Part shown: positions 27,708 to 37,379 of the stretch, piece by piece
Layout: the number at the start of each line of letters is the position of its first letter
How positions within the stretch are numbered: position 1 is the stretch's first letter
NCBI GenBank assembly: GCA_001898935.1
Contig: MKVT01000030.1
Span: 1 to 64,000, forward strand
Direction: 5' to 3'
DNA length: 64,000 bases
From: Paludibacter sp. 47-17
GTDB lineage: Bacteria > Bacteroidota > Bacteroidia > Bacteroidales > Paludibacteraceae
Notes under the pieces: generated by a model
The model's input: only the letters and a program-made list of their open reading frames with translations
What the model was told of the DNA's origin: nothing
The model's database searches: none
Translations under genes and position numbers: made by a program

Positions 27708-28832
27708 TTATAACGTTCCATTAATTAAATCGTTAACCAGCTGTTTGGGCTGATAATGACGGTCGAACAACAAGGGATAATCGGTACGACCCTGCACCGG
27801 CCAGTAATTGCGCCACGATTGAGCATCGGTTACACCCCACAGTGTAACGCGCGAAATTTTATCGCTATGTTTGAGGAAGAGCCGGAAGAAGCCGGCATAG
27901 CGATCGTGAAGGGCGGTTGCCACGGAGTCGGGTAAACCGTCGGTATACGGATTGATTTCTTTTTGATAGTCGTAGTTCAGCGATATTTCGGCCCCCACAT
28001 TCTGTCCCGGGGAAGGAAGCACGGTAATATCCAGTTCGGTAATCATCACCTTTACTCCCAAAGCCGAAAAGGCAAGTAAGCTTTTCTCAAAGGCCTCATA
28101 GGTAGGGAATTCCATATTCATATGTCCCTGCATTCCGATCCCATCGACTCTTACTCCCTGTTCCTGAAGTTTTTTAACCATTTTCACCACCCCTTCACAT
28201 TTCCCGGGATAAGCCATCGAATAATCGTTGTAATACAATTCGGCATCAGGATCGGCTTCGTGAGCAAACTGAAAAGCCAGTTTTATAAAATCCTCGCCCA
28301 AAATCTGATAGAATTTGCTTTCGCGCCACGAGCCGTCGTCCAGAATCGCCTCATTTACTACATCCCAACCATGTACGCGGCCCTTATACCTTTTTACCAC
28401 GGTCTGAATATGCGTTTTCATGCGTTCGGTGAGCACTTCGGGACTCACGTCCCTGCCGTCGTTATCGGTAAAAAACCACTTGGGAGCCTGCGAATGCCAG
28501 ATAAGGGTATGGCCTACCACATGCATCTGATTAGCGGTAGCAAAATCGACAAACTTATCGGCCTGCGAAAAGTCGAATTCACCTTCAACCGGCTGAATCA
28601 CTTCACTTTTCATTACATTTTCAGCCACCACCGAATTAAAATGCTGCTTTATAATGGCAATAGCCAGGGTATCTTCACCAATGATCTGCGCACTGCTCAT
28701 CGCCGTACCGATGTAAAATTTACCGGACAAAGCGTCCTTAAGTCCGGGCTGAGTCTGAGGTTTCGGGGCAGCACAGCCTAATAAAGCAGCTGCGACGGCA
28801 GCTGATACCACAAAGTTCTGAAGGGTTTTCAT
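27708..28832 (-). CDS. GH10 endo-1,4-beta-xylanase lipoprotein
   Basis: A 374-residue single-domain GH10 enzyme with a lipoprotein signal (AALLGC, Cys20), so it is anchored in a membrane. The acid/base is Glu161 in GWDVVNEAI and the nucleophile is Glu266 in VMITELDIT; substrate-site landmarks [10 protein letters not shown] and [11 protein letters not shown] are present. It cuts the xylan or long xylo-oligosaccharide backbone. It is followed by GH43 and preceded by the GPH transporter, all within 25 bases of one another. Confidence 0.95.
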   Translation of the reverse strand: MKTLQNFVVSAAVAAALLGCAAPKPQTQPGLKDALSGKFYIGTAMSSAQIIGEDTLAIAIIKQHFNSVVAENVMKSEVIQPVEGEFDFSQADKFVDFATANQMHVVGHTLIWHSQAPKWFFTDNDGRDVSPEVLTERMKTHIQTVVKRYKGRVHGWDVVNEAILDDGSWRESKFYQILGEDFIKLAFQFAHEADPDAELYYNDYSMAYPGKCEGVVKMVKKLQEQGVRVDGIGMQGHMNMEFPTYEAFEKSLLAFSALGVKVMITELDITVLPSPGQNVGAEISLNYDYQKEINPYTDGLPDSVATALHDRYAGFFRLFLKHSDKISRVTLWGVTDAQSWRNYWPVQGRTDYPLLFDRHYQPKQLVNDLINGTL

Positions 28833-28854
28833 ATTAATTTTTGATTGTTAATTA

Positions 28855-30336
28855 TTAATGGGCTCTGGAGCGTCGTTCGATTAATTCGGCCTGTACTTTT
28901 TCGTTCAACGATTTTGAAATCGGATAGAAGAACAGGGCGACGACGCCCACCGCAAAAGTAGCAGCCGGAATTAAGCTGGCCGTTAGTTTTATTCCCTGAA
29001 TCGCTTCATCGGTTTGTAGGGCATTGGCAACAAAGCCGAACGAATCGATAATACCGCCGCAAATGGCGCCTCCTACCCCGAGTCCGGCTTTCAGGGCAAA
29101 CACAATACCGGCGAATACAAATCCGGTGGCCCGGCGGTGGTTGACCCATTCCGAATGATCGGCTACATCGCCCATCATCGCCCAGAGGAGCGGAATCGTA
29201 GGAGCATAGGCTAAACTTTTGAGAATGTTCAGGACGAAAATATTGGCGATACGATCGGCAGGCACCACAAAGAACAGGGCCGTAAATACAGCTGTAAGCG
29301 CCAGACAGACGATAAACACATTTCGTTTCCCGAAAATATTCGATAAGAACTGCGACAGGAAAATTACTCCCAACAGGGTGATAATCTGACCGATCATATT
29401 AAACAAACTGAATCCTACGGCAAACACCTGGCTGTTGTCGTGGGCAATCAACCCAAAGGCATTCAGGAATCCGTGGAAGGAACCGTAACTCTGTCCGGCT
29501 TCGGCCACCAGGCCGAAATTTTTCAGGAATGCAAACAGTGCGTCTTTATCCACCACATAGTTGAAATAATACGACATTCCACTTCCCCACATGGCCAGGG
29601 TTACGAACAGGAACAAGGTGAGCACGAACATGGCTCTCCAGGGTCCGTTGTGCAAGATATCCTTTAAATCCTGTTTAACGGAAGTTTTCTGATTGGCAGG
29701 TGGTGTAATGCGTTCTTTCGTGGTAAAAAAGGTAACCAGCAACAACACCACTACCACGATGGCAAACAAACCGATGGTCCACGACCAGCCCTTTTGTGCA
29801 TCGCCCTGTCCGAATTTTGCCACCAGGGGCAGGGTGAGCCCCTGTACCACGAAAGTGGCAATGGTTGCAGTAACAAAACGGATCGACGAAATGCTGGTGC
29901 GTTCCTTGATATCGCTGGTCATCACTCCGCCCAGCGACGAGTAAGGAGTATTGTTGAACGAATAAACCGACATCAGTAAAGTATAGGTAATACCGGCATA
30001 AAGTATCTTTCCTCGTTCGCCCAGATCGGGTGTGGCAAAAGCCAGCACGAAAAACACGGCAAACGGAAGGGCCGTCCAGAGAATCCACGGACGGTACTTA
30101 CCCCATTTGGTGTTGGTACGGTCGGAAAGGATTCCGACGACGGGGTCGACAAAGGCGTCAAAAATTCGGGCAACCAACAAAATCATTCCGGCTGCAGTGG
30201 CTTTAATGCCGAAAACATCGGTGTAGAAAAAAAGTTGAAACATCATCATCATCTGGAAGATGAGATTGGCCGATCCATCGCCAAGACTGTAACCTACTTT
30301 TTCTCCGAAAGAAACTTTCTGTGATACGGTTTTCAT
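28855..30336 (-). CDS. GPH-family sugar:cation symporter, probable xylo-oligosaccharide importer
   Basis: A 493-residue transporter with twelve predicted helices. The GPH family start is FGEKVGYSLGDGSANLIFQM, followed by DPVVGILSDRTNTKWGKYRPW. The operon has no SusC/SusD pair, so this inner-membrane symporter is its only visible uptake component. Xyloside or glucuronosyl-xyloside uptake is inferred from its neighbours. It lies between GH115 (16 bases) and GH10 (22 bases). Confidence 0.9.
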   Translation of the reverse strand: MKTVSQKVSFGEKVGYSLGDGSANLIFQMMMMFQLFFYTDVFGIKATAAGMILLVARIFDAFVDPVVGILSDRTNTKWGKYRPWILWTALPFAVFFVLAFATPDLGERGKILYAGITYTLLMSVYSFNNTPYSSLGGVMTSDIKERTSISSIRFVTATIATFVVQGLTLPLVAKFGQGDAQKGWSWTIGLFAIVVVVLLLVTFFTTKERITPPANQKTSVKQDLKDILHNGPWRAMFVLTLFLFVTLAMWGSGMSYYFNYVVDKDALFAFLKNFGLVAEAGQSYGSFHGFLNAFGLIAHDNSQVFAVGFSLFNMIGQIITLLGVIFLSQFLSNIFGKRNVFIVCLALTAVFTALFFVVPADRIANIFVLNILKSLAYAPTIPLLWAMMGDVADHSEWVNHRRATGFVFAGIVFALKAGLGVGGAICGGIIDSFGFVANALQTDEAIQGIKLTASLIPAATFAVGVVALFFYPISKSLNEKVQAELIERRSRAH

Positions 30337-30352
30337 ACTTATTTATTTATAC

Positions 30353-32851
30353 TTATTGATAACGAATTGTTTCCGGCACTCCGAGGTAGCTTTTTTTCAA
30401 CCCACCGGTGTTTATTATAATTTTTTGAATCACAATGCCCGGTTCATGAACACGCAGCCGGAGGGTTGCTTTACCTGCTCGAGCAATGGGGTGGCGGGTT
30501 ACCGTTTCATTGATGCTGTTGGCTTGCCAGTGCTCCATTTGCTTCGTACTGTAAGCTGCATTAATATTAACCTGCTGTTCCGGCGCATCTCCGATGGCTA
30601 CCGAATAACGCAAGCCCTTGTTGCTGTTGAAGTTGAGCGTAGGCGACACGAGCACATAAACTTCCACTTCACCGGGTTGTCCGACCACAATATCGTATTC
30701 CAGTTCGGGCTCCATGCCGGGTACGGGATATGCATCGGGAGGAAAAGTGGTGACGCCCGATCGTGTTTTGCCCAGGTTCGGAATTTCTTCCCAGCGTATC
30801 AGGGTATTTTCCTGTTTCCGGTTAAAATGGCCGGCTTCAATCGACACCACACCATTCTCCTCGGCAAAATAATGCCCCCGGTAAGCCGGCGTAGCCGCAA
30901 CCGAAGGCATCACGGCCTTTTCCGGCTGTTGCCAGTAGGTGTAGCCAATACGAATCTGGTCCATCATATGCGCCCATTTCCCATTAGCAATACGTCGATT
31001 ATAATGAATCGTCAGCAAGGAATCGCGTTCAAAGCAACGACGTACCTGTTCGGCCCAACGGGCTGCTTCGGGATCATTATGCCGGGCGGCTTCTTTATTG
31101 CGCGCCACCGCATAGTACATTTCGTAAATATTCGAAAACGCATTGGCCGGAAACAACACCAATTGATCAAACGCATCTTTCAACGAATCGGGGAGCTGCT
31201 GGTGCAACCGGAAAGCATCCAGCGCCAGGGCACGAAAATCGTGTACTACCCTTTCGAATTCGTTGTAATGGTGCAGACTGTACGTCGTATCGTTGAGAAG
31301 CTCCGGCGTTATACGCCGGGCGTATTTCGTGTATGTGTCGATAAGCCGGGCCGATTCACGGGCATACCCCGCACCAAATTGCGCGGCACACCAGTTCACG
31401 GTGTGTTGCAACAAGTTCCGGCTATTGAACTGCTGCGGATTCCATGCCATATCCATAAAAAAACCGACAGGATACTCCATGGGTTTAAGATCGCCCACGT
31501 TTACCACCCAAATACGGTCGACACCATGGCTCCAGGTGAGGTTCATCTGCTCCCACATTCGTTGCACCTGGGTCACATTGAGCCATTTATAATTGCGCGG
31601 ACCACCTACATAATCAAAATGATAATACATCCCATAGCCACCGGAACGCGGTTTGGCGCCCGGCTCCGGCAATTTACGCACATTCCCCCAGTTATCGTCG
31701 GCAAACAGTAAGGTTACATCATCGGGAACACGCATCCCCTTATCGTAATAATCCTGCACCTCCTTATACAATGCCCATACCTGAGGAGTTTCGGTTACTT
31801 TCTTTCCTGTCACCTTCCTGATAATGGCCCGCTGGTTGTGTACGATCTTCTCCAGTAAAGCAATATTGCTATCCTCGCTCATCGGTTCATCACCATCGCC
31901 CCGCATCGCCAAGGTAACCACTGTTTCGTAGTTTTTCATACGCTCCATCCCGGCGGTCCAGAATGCATCCAACACTTTTGCATTCACCGAATAATCCCAT
32001 TTCCCCCGGCCATACCGGCTCCACTCGGCATGTGCACGCCCCATGGGCTCGTGATGCGAAGTGCTGATAACAATGCCCATCCGATCGGCCAATGCTCCAT
32101 TCAGCGGGTCGTCGTCGAAAAATGCATTCCCCCACATGGCCGGCCACAGAAAATTACCCCTCAGGCGCAGGATCAATTCAAATACTTTTTCGTAAAACCG
32201 GTGATTAAAGCCTCCAAAACGGGCGCGCGACCAACCCGATAAGGCAGGAGCTTCATCGTTCAGGAAAATCCCCCTGTACCGAACTGCCGGCTCTCCGGCG
32301 GTATACACCCCCGGATGGGCATACAAAACCGATGAACGGCGCACCGGCACATCGGCCCAATAATACCAGGGCGACACTCCGCTCTGTTCGGCCACTTCGT
32401 AAATTCCGTAAATCGTACCGCGACGATCGCTACCCACTATCACCAGGGCCTCGCTTATCCCTTGCAATGGATTTTCAACAACCTGTATCTCAAACTTTTC
32501 TCGTGTACCGGCTAATCCCGCCAGGCTTAATTTACCGGTTGCCGCCAGTTTCGATACCAGGGGCGACGAAACCGACCCTGCGATGATCACCCCTCCCGTC
32601 ACTCCATCGGCAGAGGTGAGCAACCGGACCGGGGCGCCTGTTACCGTATGCAAATCGTTTTGCAACTGCTGAAGTGCCAGGTCGATACCCCGCTCATCGG
32701 CCGCATCGTACAGGATCGAAACAGGACTGCCACCTGCCGTGAGCCGCATACCTCCGGTTATTTCCTGCGTGGAAATAAACCGGTCGGCCCGTTGCGACAG
32801 TACCGGAAGGGTAAACGTAAGAATCAAAAAAAGAAAGAGAGGTCGAAGCAT
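30353..32851 (-). CDS. GH115 alpha-glucuronidase
   Basis: An 832-residue secreted enzyme (signal peptide ending FTLPVLSQ). GH115 removes (methyl)glucuronate from internal xylose units of glucuronoxylan. Order: N-terminal domain (about 1-190), catalytic barrel with family segments RGIFLNDEAPALSGW, NFLWPAMWGNAFFDDD and MYYHFDYVGGPRNYKW, a helical domain, and a C-terminal domain (from about 690) that binds substrate. It is the first gene of the operon and is preceded by a 400-base leader with a GH10 fragment. Confidence 0.93.
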   Translation of the reverse strand: MLRPLFLFLILTFTLPVLSQRADRFISTQEITGGMRLTAGGSPVSILYDAADERGIDLALQQLQNDLHTVTGAPVRLLTSADGVTGGVIIAGSVSSPLVSKLAATGKLSLAGLAGTREKFEIQVVENPLQGISEALVIVGSDRRGTIYGIYEVAEQSGVSPWYYWADVPVRRSSVLYAHPGVYTAGEPAVRYRGIFLNDEAPALSGWSRARFGGFNHRFYEKVFELILRLRGNFLWPAMWGNAFFDDDPLNGALADRMGIVISTSHHEPMGRAHAEWSRYGRGKWDYSVNAKVLDAFWTAGMERMKNYETVVTLAMRGDGDEPMSEDSNIALLEKIVHNQRAIIRKVTGKKVTETPQVWALYKEVQDYYDKGMRVPDDVTLLFADDNWGNVRKLPEPGAKPRSGGYGMYYHFDYVGGPRNYKWLNVTQVQRMWEQMNLTWSHGVDRIWVVNVGDLKPMEYPVGFFMDMAWNPQQFNSRNLLQHTVNWCAAQFGAGYARESARLIDTYTKYARRITPELLNDTTYSLHHYNEFERVVHDFRALALDAFRLHQQLPDSLKDAFDQLVLFPANAFSNIYEMYYAVARNKEAARHNDPEAARWAEQVRRCFERDSLLTIHYNRRIANGKWAHMMDQIRIGYTYWQQPEKAVMPSVAATPAYRGHYFAEENGVVSIEAGHFNRKQENTLIRWEEIPNLGKTRSGVTTFPPDAYPVPGMEPELEYDIVVGQPGEVEVYVLVSPTLNFNSNKGLRYSVAIGDAPEQQVNINAAYSTKQMEHWQANSINETVTRHPIARAGKATLRLRVHEPGIVIQKIIINTGGLKKSYLGVPETIRYQ

Positions 32852-32869
32852 ACTGTTACCTGATCAACA

Positions 32870-33080
32870 TTAATACACCAATTCGCCTGAGAAATCGACA
32901 CTTACATCCCGACCCGGCCAAGCCATCGGCAAAGCCTTTGTAAGCGTGGTTGCGTTTATACCCTTTGTCCCGGAGATTTGGTCCATCGTCGGGAATCCAG
33001 TTTTCATGTTCTTTCGGATGATCGGAAACACCCCAGGCTGTGATACCGTAACGTTGTGCAGCCGGAACATATTTTCTCAA
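32870..33080 (-). pseudogene. Remnant of the C-terminal end of another GH10 xylanase
   Basis: The minus strand encodes KYVPAAQRYGITAWGVSDHP and HAYKGFADGLAG, the typical last strand and helix of GH10 catalytic domains. A single-base shift near 32922 is needed to continue into RDVSVDFSGELVY and its stop. Upstream of 33080 the similarity ends abruptly at a -7 promoter box. It has no start and no catalytic residues. It is not a copy of the GH10 gene at 27708, whose C-terminus differs. It now lies in the leader of the xylan operon. Confidence 0.75.
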
Positions 33081-33085
33081 CTATG

Positions 33086-33093
33086 CAAAGATA
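33086..33093 (-). promoter_or_regulatory. Probable -7 box of the xylan operon promoter
   Basis: TATCTTTG on the minus strand fits TAnnTTTG. It lies after the HTCS terminator and 235 bases before the GH115 start. No -33 box is seen, as expected for a promoter that needs an activator such as the adjacent HTCS. The GH10 fragment would be in the transcript's leader. Confidence 0.45.
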
Positions 33094-33205
33094 AGATTTT
33101 TGATGCGGGATGGATTGTCGATGCCGAACATAGGCTTATTGCCGCGTTACATCAATTAACCATAGGTTACTTTTAGTTTTCCCTTCGTTACTTTACACAA
33201 AAAAA

Positions 33206-33237
33206 CCATGCAGGAATGAGGGTTTTCATCTGCATGG
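33206..33237 (-). terminator. Terminator of the HTCS gene
   Basis: CCATGCAG and CTGCATGG form an 8-bp stem. On the minus strand it is followed by seven T. It separates the regulator gene from the xylan operon promoter. Confidence 0.8.
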
Positions 33238-33264
33238 CCGTGGGTGCCGGTAAAAATACGGGAA

Positions 33265-36200
33265 CTACACTTTTTTATATTTTTCGGCATATTCCTTGGG
33301 CGACATTCCGTAAAACTCGCGGAAGGTATTGGAAAAATGCGAAAGGTTGGAGAACCCAAGAGCATAGGCTACTTCCGAAACCGTAAGTTTTTGCGTGGTC
33401 AATAGTGTGGATGCCTGTTGCAAGCGGATGGTGCGTATAAAATCGCGTGCCGACTGATTGGTAAGTTCTTTGAGCTTACGATGCATATGCACACGGCTCA
33501 TCCCTACTCCATCGGCCAGCATTTCCACATTCAACTCCGGATTATCCATATTCTCGTTGATGATACGGGTTACTTTTTCGATCAGTATCTGATCCGACGA
33601 TTTCAACACCACCGGCTTGATTAAGGCCTTTTGTTCGTCGTTACCGGCCAGCTTCATCCCCAGCCGTTCACGGTTTTCGAGGATATTGGCAATACGCTTT
33701 TTCAGCAATTCAATATTGAAGGGTTTTGCAACATAGGCATCGGCGCCGATATCGAACCCTTCGGCCTTATCTTCGTCGCTCGACCGGGCTGTCAGTAATA
33801 TTATGGGTATATGATTGATATTGATATTGGATTTCAGTTTTTTACAGAGCGTGATGCCATCCATTTCAGGCATCATTACATCGCTTATTACCATGTCGGG
33901 CTTATCGTTCAAAATCATATCCAACGCTTGCTTTCCGTTCAGCGCTTCGGTTATTTTGTATAAGCCCGAAAGTTCGCTTCGCAGGTAATGCCTGATTTCG
34001 CTCTCGTCCTCCACGATAAGTATTCTATACCTGGTTTTAGGACTACCCTTGGGAAGCGTTGAAAGCGTATCCGGATCGTCCTGAAGCAGCTCCGAGGCAG
34101 GCAACTGAGGTTTTGCCGGCGGGTTGGCGCTCATCGATTCCATTTCCAGCTCGGTCAAATGCCCGCTACCCAGCGGCATCTGGATAATAAACTCCGATCC
34201 GGCCGCATCCCTGCGCTTCCGGGCAAAGATGATCCCGTGCATTAATTCAACCAGGTTGCGCGACAAATGCAGTCCTATTCCCGTCCCGAAGTTCACATCC
34301 TGCTGATGGTGATCGATCTGGTAGAATCGCTCGAATATTTTTTCGACTTTATCTTCTTCCAATCCGACACCGGTATCGGAAACAATGATTTGAAAATACT
34401 GCTGCAACGGTCCCTGTACATTCTGCTGACTGCCAGTGGTTAACTCGATGCTGATGGTGCCGTTCTCGGGGGTGAACTTAAATGCGTTGGAAAGTATATT
34501 GACCAATACCTTGTCGAAATTATTCATGTCGATCCATACTTTCAGCTCCGGCATATCGTGGCGGAAATTCAGATTGATACTTTTCTTTTTTGCCTGGTAT
34601 TCAAACGTGGTGATAATATCGTCGATAAAACCTACAAGATCGGTTTCGCGCATTTTAACAAACATAAGGCCCTTATCGATTTTACGGATATCGAGCAATT
34701 GATTGATTAAACGCACGATTCGCTGGGCGTTACGATACATGAGCAAATAAACCTGCTGCCGGGCCGCATCGGCATTTTCCGATATTAATTTCTCCAACGG
34801 ACTTATAATCAAGGTCATCGGAGTTCTGATTTCGTGCGAGATATTAATAAAGAACTGCAACTTACCTTCGTTGACCTGCTCCAGGTGCTCACGACGGATC
34901 ATTTCGTGCCGGTAACGGATGCGTTCGGTAATGTAACGGTACACCCCCCACATCAACAGGACGAACAGCAGAAAATAAACAAAGCGGGCCACCATACTCA
35001 GGTACCAGGGCGGATAAATCACGATGGTCAACAAACGTTCTTCCGATTCATTATCCCGTATCGAAGCTTTTACCCTCAATTTATAGGTGCCGTAACTCAG
35101 GTTGGTGAAACTGATGCGGTTATTACCTTGTTCGTTGGTAATCCACTGATCGTTCAACCCTTCTAATTTGTATTTATAATACACCCGTTCGGGAGCTGTA
35201 AATTCAAAAGTCGAAAATTCCAGGCTGAACATATTGTCGTTATGGCTCAGTTTAATTTTTTCTACATCCATTATAAAACGATCGATGATGGTAAACCGGC
35301 CCGACTTCTGATTACTCACCACGGGCCTGTCCAGCACATTAAGTCCGGTGAGATAAATATGCAAAGGAGCCCGCTGATCGATAATATTGGAAGGATAAAA
35401 GGCCGACACTCCGCCTATCCCGCCAAAAATCAACTCTCCGTCGCGGGCCTTAAAAGCGGCTCCCATCGAAAACTCATTGCCCTGAAGCCCGTCGAACGAA
35501 TAATGATTTACAAATCGCTTTTCGTACATCAGGTAACGCGAAATACCCGTATGGGTACTAATCCATAACGACCCTTTTTCATCATCCAGTATTCCGCAAA
35601 TCACATTCCCGGGCAAACCGTCGTCGATCGTATAATGTTCGGCTTTTTTGGTTACTTCATCATATCCCGCCAAACCTTCGGTGGTCCCAAACCACAACTT
35701 CCGGTTACGATCGCGGGCAATGGCATACACGATATTGCCGGGTAAAATCCCATGTTTGGTTCTGTACGTACGTATTTCTCCCGTACGGATATGAACCGAA
35801 CTTACGCCTCCGTAAGTCCCTATCCAAATCAGACTGTCGCCATCGCTCATCAACGTATTGACCCAATTGTTGGCAATCCCTGAGGAATCTTCTTCGTGAA
35901 ATAAAAATTGTTGCGTAAACTGATTCAGCTTCGGGTCGAAAACCGAAACGCCCGCTCCGTTGGTACCTACCCATATCCGGCCCAACGCATCTTTTGCCAG
36001 ACTCGTGGCCTTATTGCTCGACGTATTGTTGTGCTTACCTCTTAATTCATTTTTCAGGTATTGAAGCGATCCGCTCCGTTTGTCGAAACGGATAAGCCCA
36101 TCGAGAAACGATGCCATCCACAAGGTAGCAGCATCGCCTTCCACCATCGACATGATAGTTCCCGACACACCATTGAAACTGGTTTTCATTTCATAATGGT

Positions 36201-37359
36201 GCGAACTCCGCGACCGGTCGACCGCATACACTCCGTCGTTATCGGTACCTACCCACAACCTGCCATCGCCATCCTTCAATACCGACATCACGCAATTTGA
36301 TCCGATCACGTTATTATAAAACGACTTGGCCCCCCAATACTGAAATTTATTTGGATGATTGGGAGCTATAAATACACCTTTCTGGAAAAGCCCCACCCAT
36401 AAATTGCCCGTTTTATCCTGATGCAACGCGTGCACCTTGGTTCTCGAAAAATCGAACACCGCCGACAACATTTCATATTCGGTCAATTGCTGCAAACGCT
36501 GATCGTAATACATAAGGCCGCGTCCGTCGGTCCCCACCAGCAATTGATCCTTAACCTCGTCGTACAATAAGCTTTTTACCGGCAACACGATCGAGGCATT
36601 GCGGTACGGAATCGACTTGAAACGCTTTTCGCCGGGCAGATATTTGAACAGCCCTCCGGTAAGCGTACCGACGTAGATCACGCCGTTTTTATCCTCGGCT
36701 ATCGCCGAGATCTGATTACTCCCAATGGTTGCGGGGGCCTTAAAGGTGAGAATCTCACCGGTCGATTTCAGCACACAGTTCAATCCCTGGTTTTCGGAAG
36801 CAATCCAGATATTACCCGTTTTATCCTGATGGATATCCATCAGATAACGACTGCTCAACTGAGGAAACAAACCCTCGTCGACCAAAAACGACCGGTAATC
36901 CTTCGCCGGGCGGATCACACCTCCCCCCGAAGTGGCCACCACCAGTTCGCCCGAACTCAGTTCTACAATCGAAGTAATATGCGGTTCGATGAGTTGTTTG
37001 CGAAAATAAATGGGAATTTCGGTAAAACGGTCCAGCGACCGGTCGTACACCAACAAACCGTTTATACAACCCACCCAGATGCGACCCTTCGAGTCCTCAT
37101 ACACCGTACGCACGTAGTTGTTTTTTAAGGTCGCAGCATCGTTCTTTTTATTCCGGTAAATGGTAAACCGAACTCCGTCGTACTTATTCAATCCATCCTC
37201 GGTAGCAATCCAGATATAATTCCGGCTGTCCTGATAAATTGAATTGATCAGGCTATTCGACAATTCGGCATCCGTCGAAAAAAAGGAACCGGTTTGAGCA
37301 TGGACCGAAAAATGGGAAATGAGGACGAAAATCAGCCCCACTGTAATGATTTTGTGCAT
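33265..37359 (-). CDS. Hybrid two-component system regulator (HTCS) of the xylan operon
   Basis: A 1,364-residue one-protein sensor and activator. Order: signal peptide; two beta-propellers made of Reg_prop repeats such as IWIATEDGLNKYDG (to about 690); Y_Y_Y domain (about 700-770); one membrane helix (about 785-805); HisKA with His in NISHEIRTPM (about 842); HATPase (about 950-1075); receiver with phosphoacceptor Asp in ISDVMMPEMDG (about 1159); and an AraC-type HTH (about 1265-1360). HTCS proteins bind a specific oligosaccharide in the periplasm and activate the neighbouring polysaccharide operon; here xylo-oligosaccharides are the likely signal. It starts 20 bases after the DUF4197 gene. 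Confidence 0.93.
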   Translation of the reverse strand: MHKIITVGLIFVLISHFSVHAQTGSFFSTDAELSNSLINSIYQDSRNYIWIATEDGLNKYDGVRFTIYRNKKNDAATLKNNYVRTVYEDSKGRIWVGCINGLLVYDRSLDRFTEIPIYFRKQLIEPHITSIVELSSGELVVATSGGGVIRPAKDYRSFLVDEGLFPQLSSRYLMDIHQDKTGNIWIASENQGLNCVLKSTGEILTFKAPATIGSNQISAIAEDKNGVIYVGTLTGGLFKYLPGEKRFKSIPYRNASIVLPVKSLLYDEVKDQLLVGTDGRGLMYYDQRLQQLTEYEMLSAVFDFSRTKVHALHQDKTGNLWVGLFQKGVFIAPNHPNKFQYWGAKSFYNNVIGSNCVMSVLKDGDGRLWVGTDNDGVYAVDRSRSSHHYEMKTSFNGVSGTIMSMVEGDAATLWMASFLDGLIRFDKRSGSLQYLKNELRGKHNNTSSNKATSLAKDALGRIWVGTNGAGVSVFDPKLNQFTQQFLFHEEDSSGIANNWVNTLMSDGDSLIWIGTYGGVSSVHIRTGEIRTYRTKHGILPGNIVYAIARDRNRKLWFGTTEGLAGYDEVTKKAEHYTIDDGLPGNVICGILDDEKGSLWISTHTGISRYLMYEKRFVNHYSFDGLQGNEFSMGAAFKARDGELIFGGIGGVSAFYPSNIIDQRAPLHIYLTGLNVLDRPVVSNQKSGRFTIIDRFIMDVEKIKLSHNDNMFSLEFSTFEFTAPERVYYKYKLEGLNDQWITNEQGNNRISFTNLSYGTYKLRVKASIRDNESEERLLTIVIYPPWYLSMVARFVYFLLFVLLMWGVYRYITERIRYRHEMIRREHLEQVNEGKLQFFINISHEIRTPMTLIISPLEKLISENADAARQQVYLLMYRNAQRIVRLINQLLDIRKIDKGLMFVKMRETDLVGFIDDIITTFEYQAKKKSINLNFRHDMPELKVWIDMNNFDKVLVNILSNAFKFTPENGTISIELTTGSQQNVQGPLQQYFQIIVSDTGVGLEEDKVEKIFERFYQIDHHQQDVNFGTGIGLHLSRNLVELMHGIIFARKRRDAAGSEFIIQMPLGSGHLTELEMESMSANPPAKPQLPASELLQDDPDTLSTLPKGSPKTRYRILIVEDESEIRHYLRSELSGLYKITEALNGKQALDMILNDKPDMVISDVMMPEMDGITLCKKLKSNININHIPIILLTARSSDEDKAEGFDIGADAYVAKPFNIELLKKRIANILENRERLGMKLAGNDEQKALIKPVVLKSSDQILIEKVTRIINENMDNPELNVEMLADGVGMSRVHMHRKLKELTNQSARDFIRTIRLQQASTLLTTQKLTVSEVAYALGFSNLSHFSNTFREFYGMSPKEYAEKYKKV

Positions 37360-37379
37360 GGTATCGGATAAAAGGGAGA

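Noticed and set aside
30356-31711. 451-codon plus-strand frame opposite GH115
   Set aside because: Antisense shadow of a well-supported GH115 gene.
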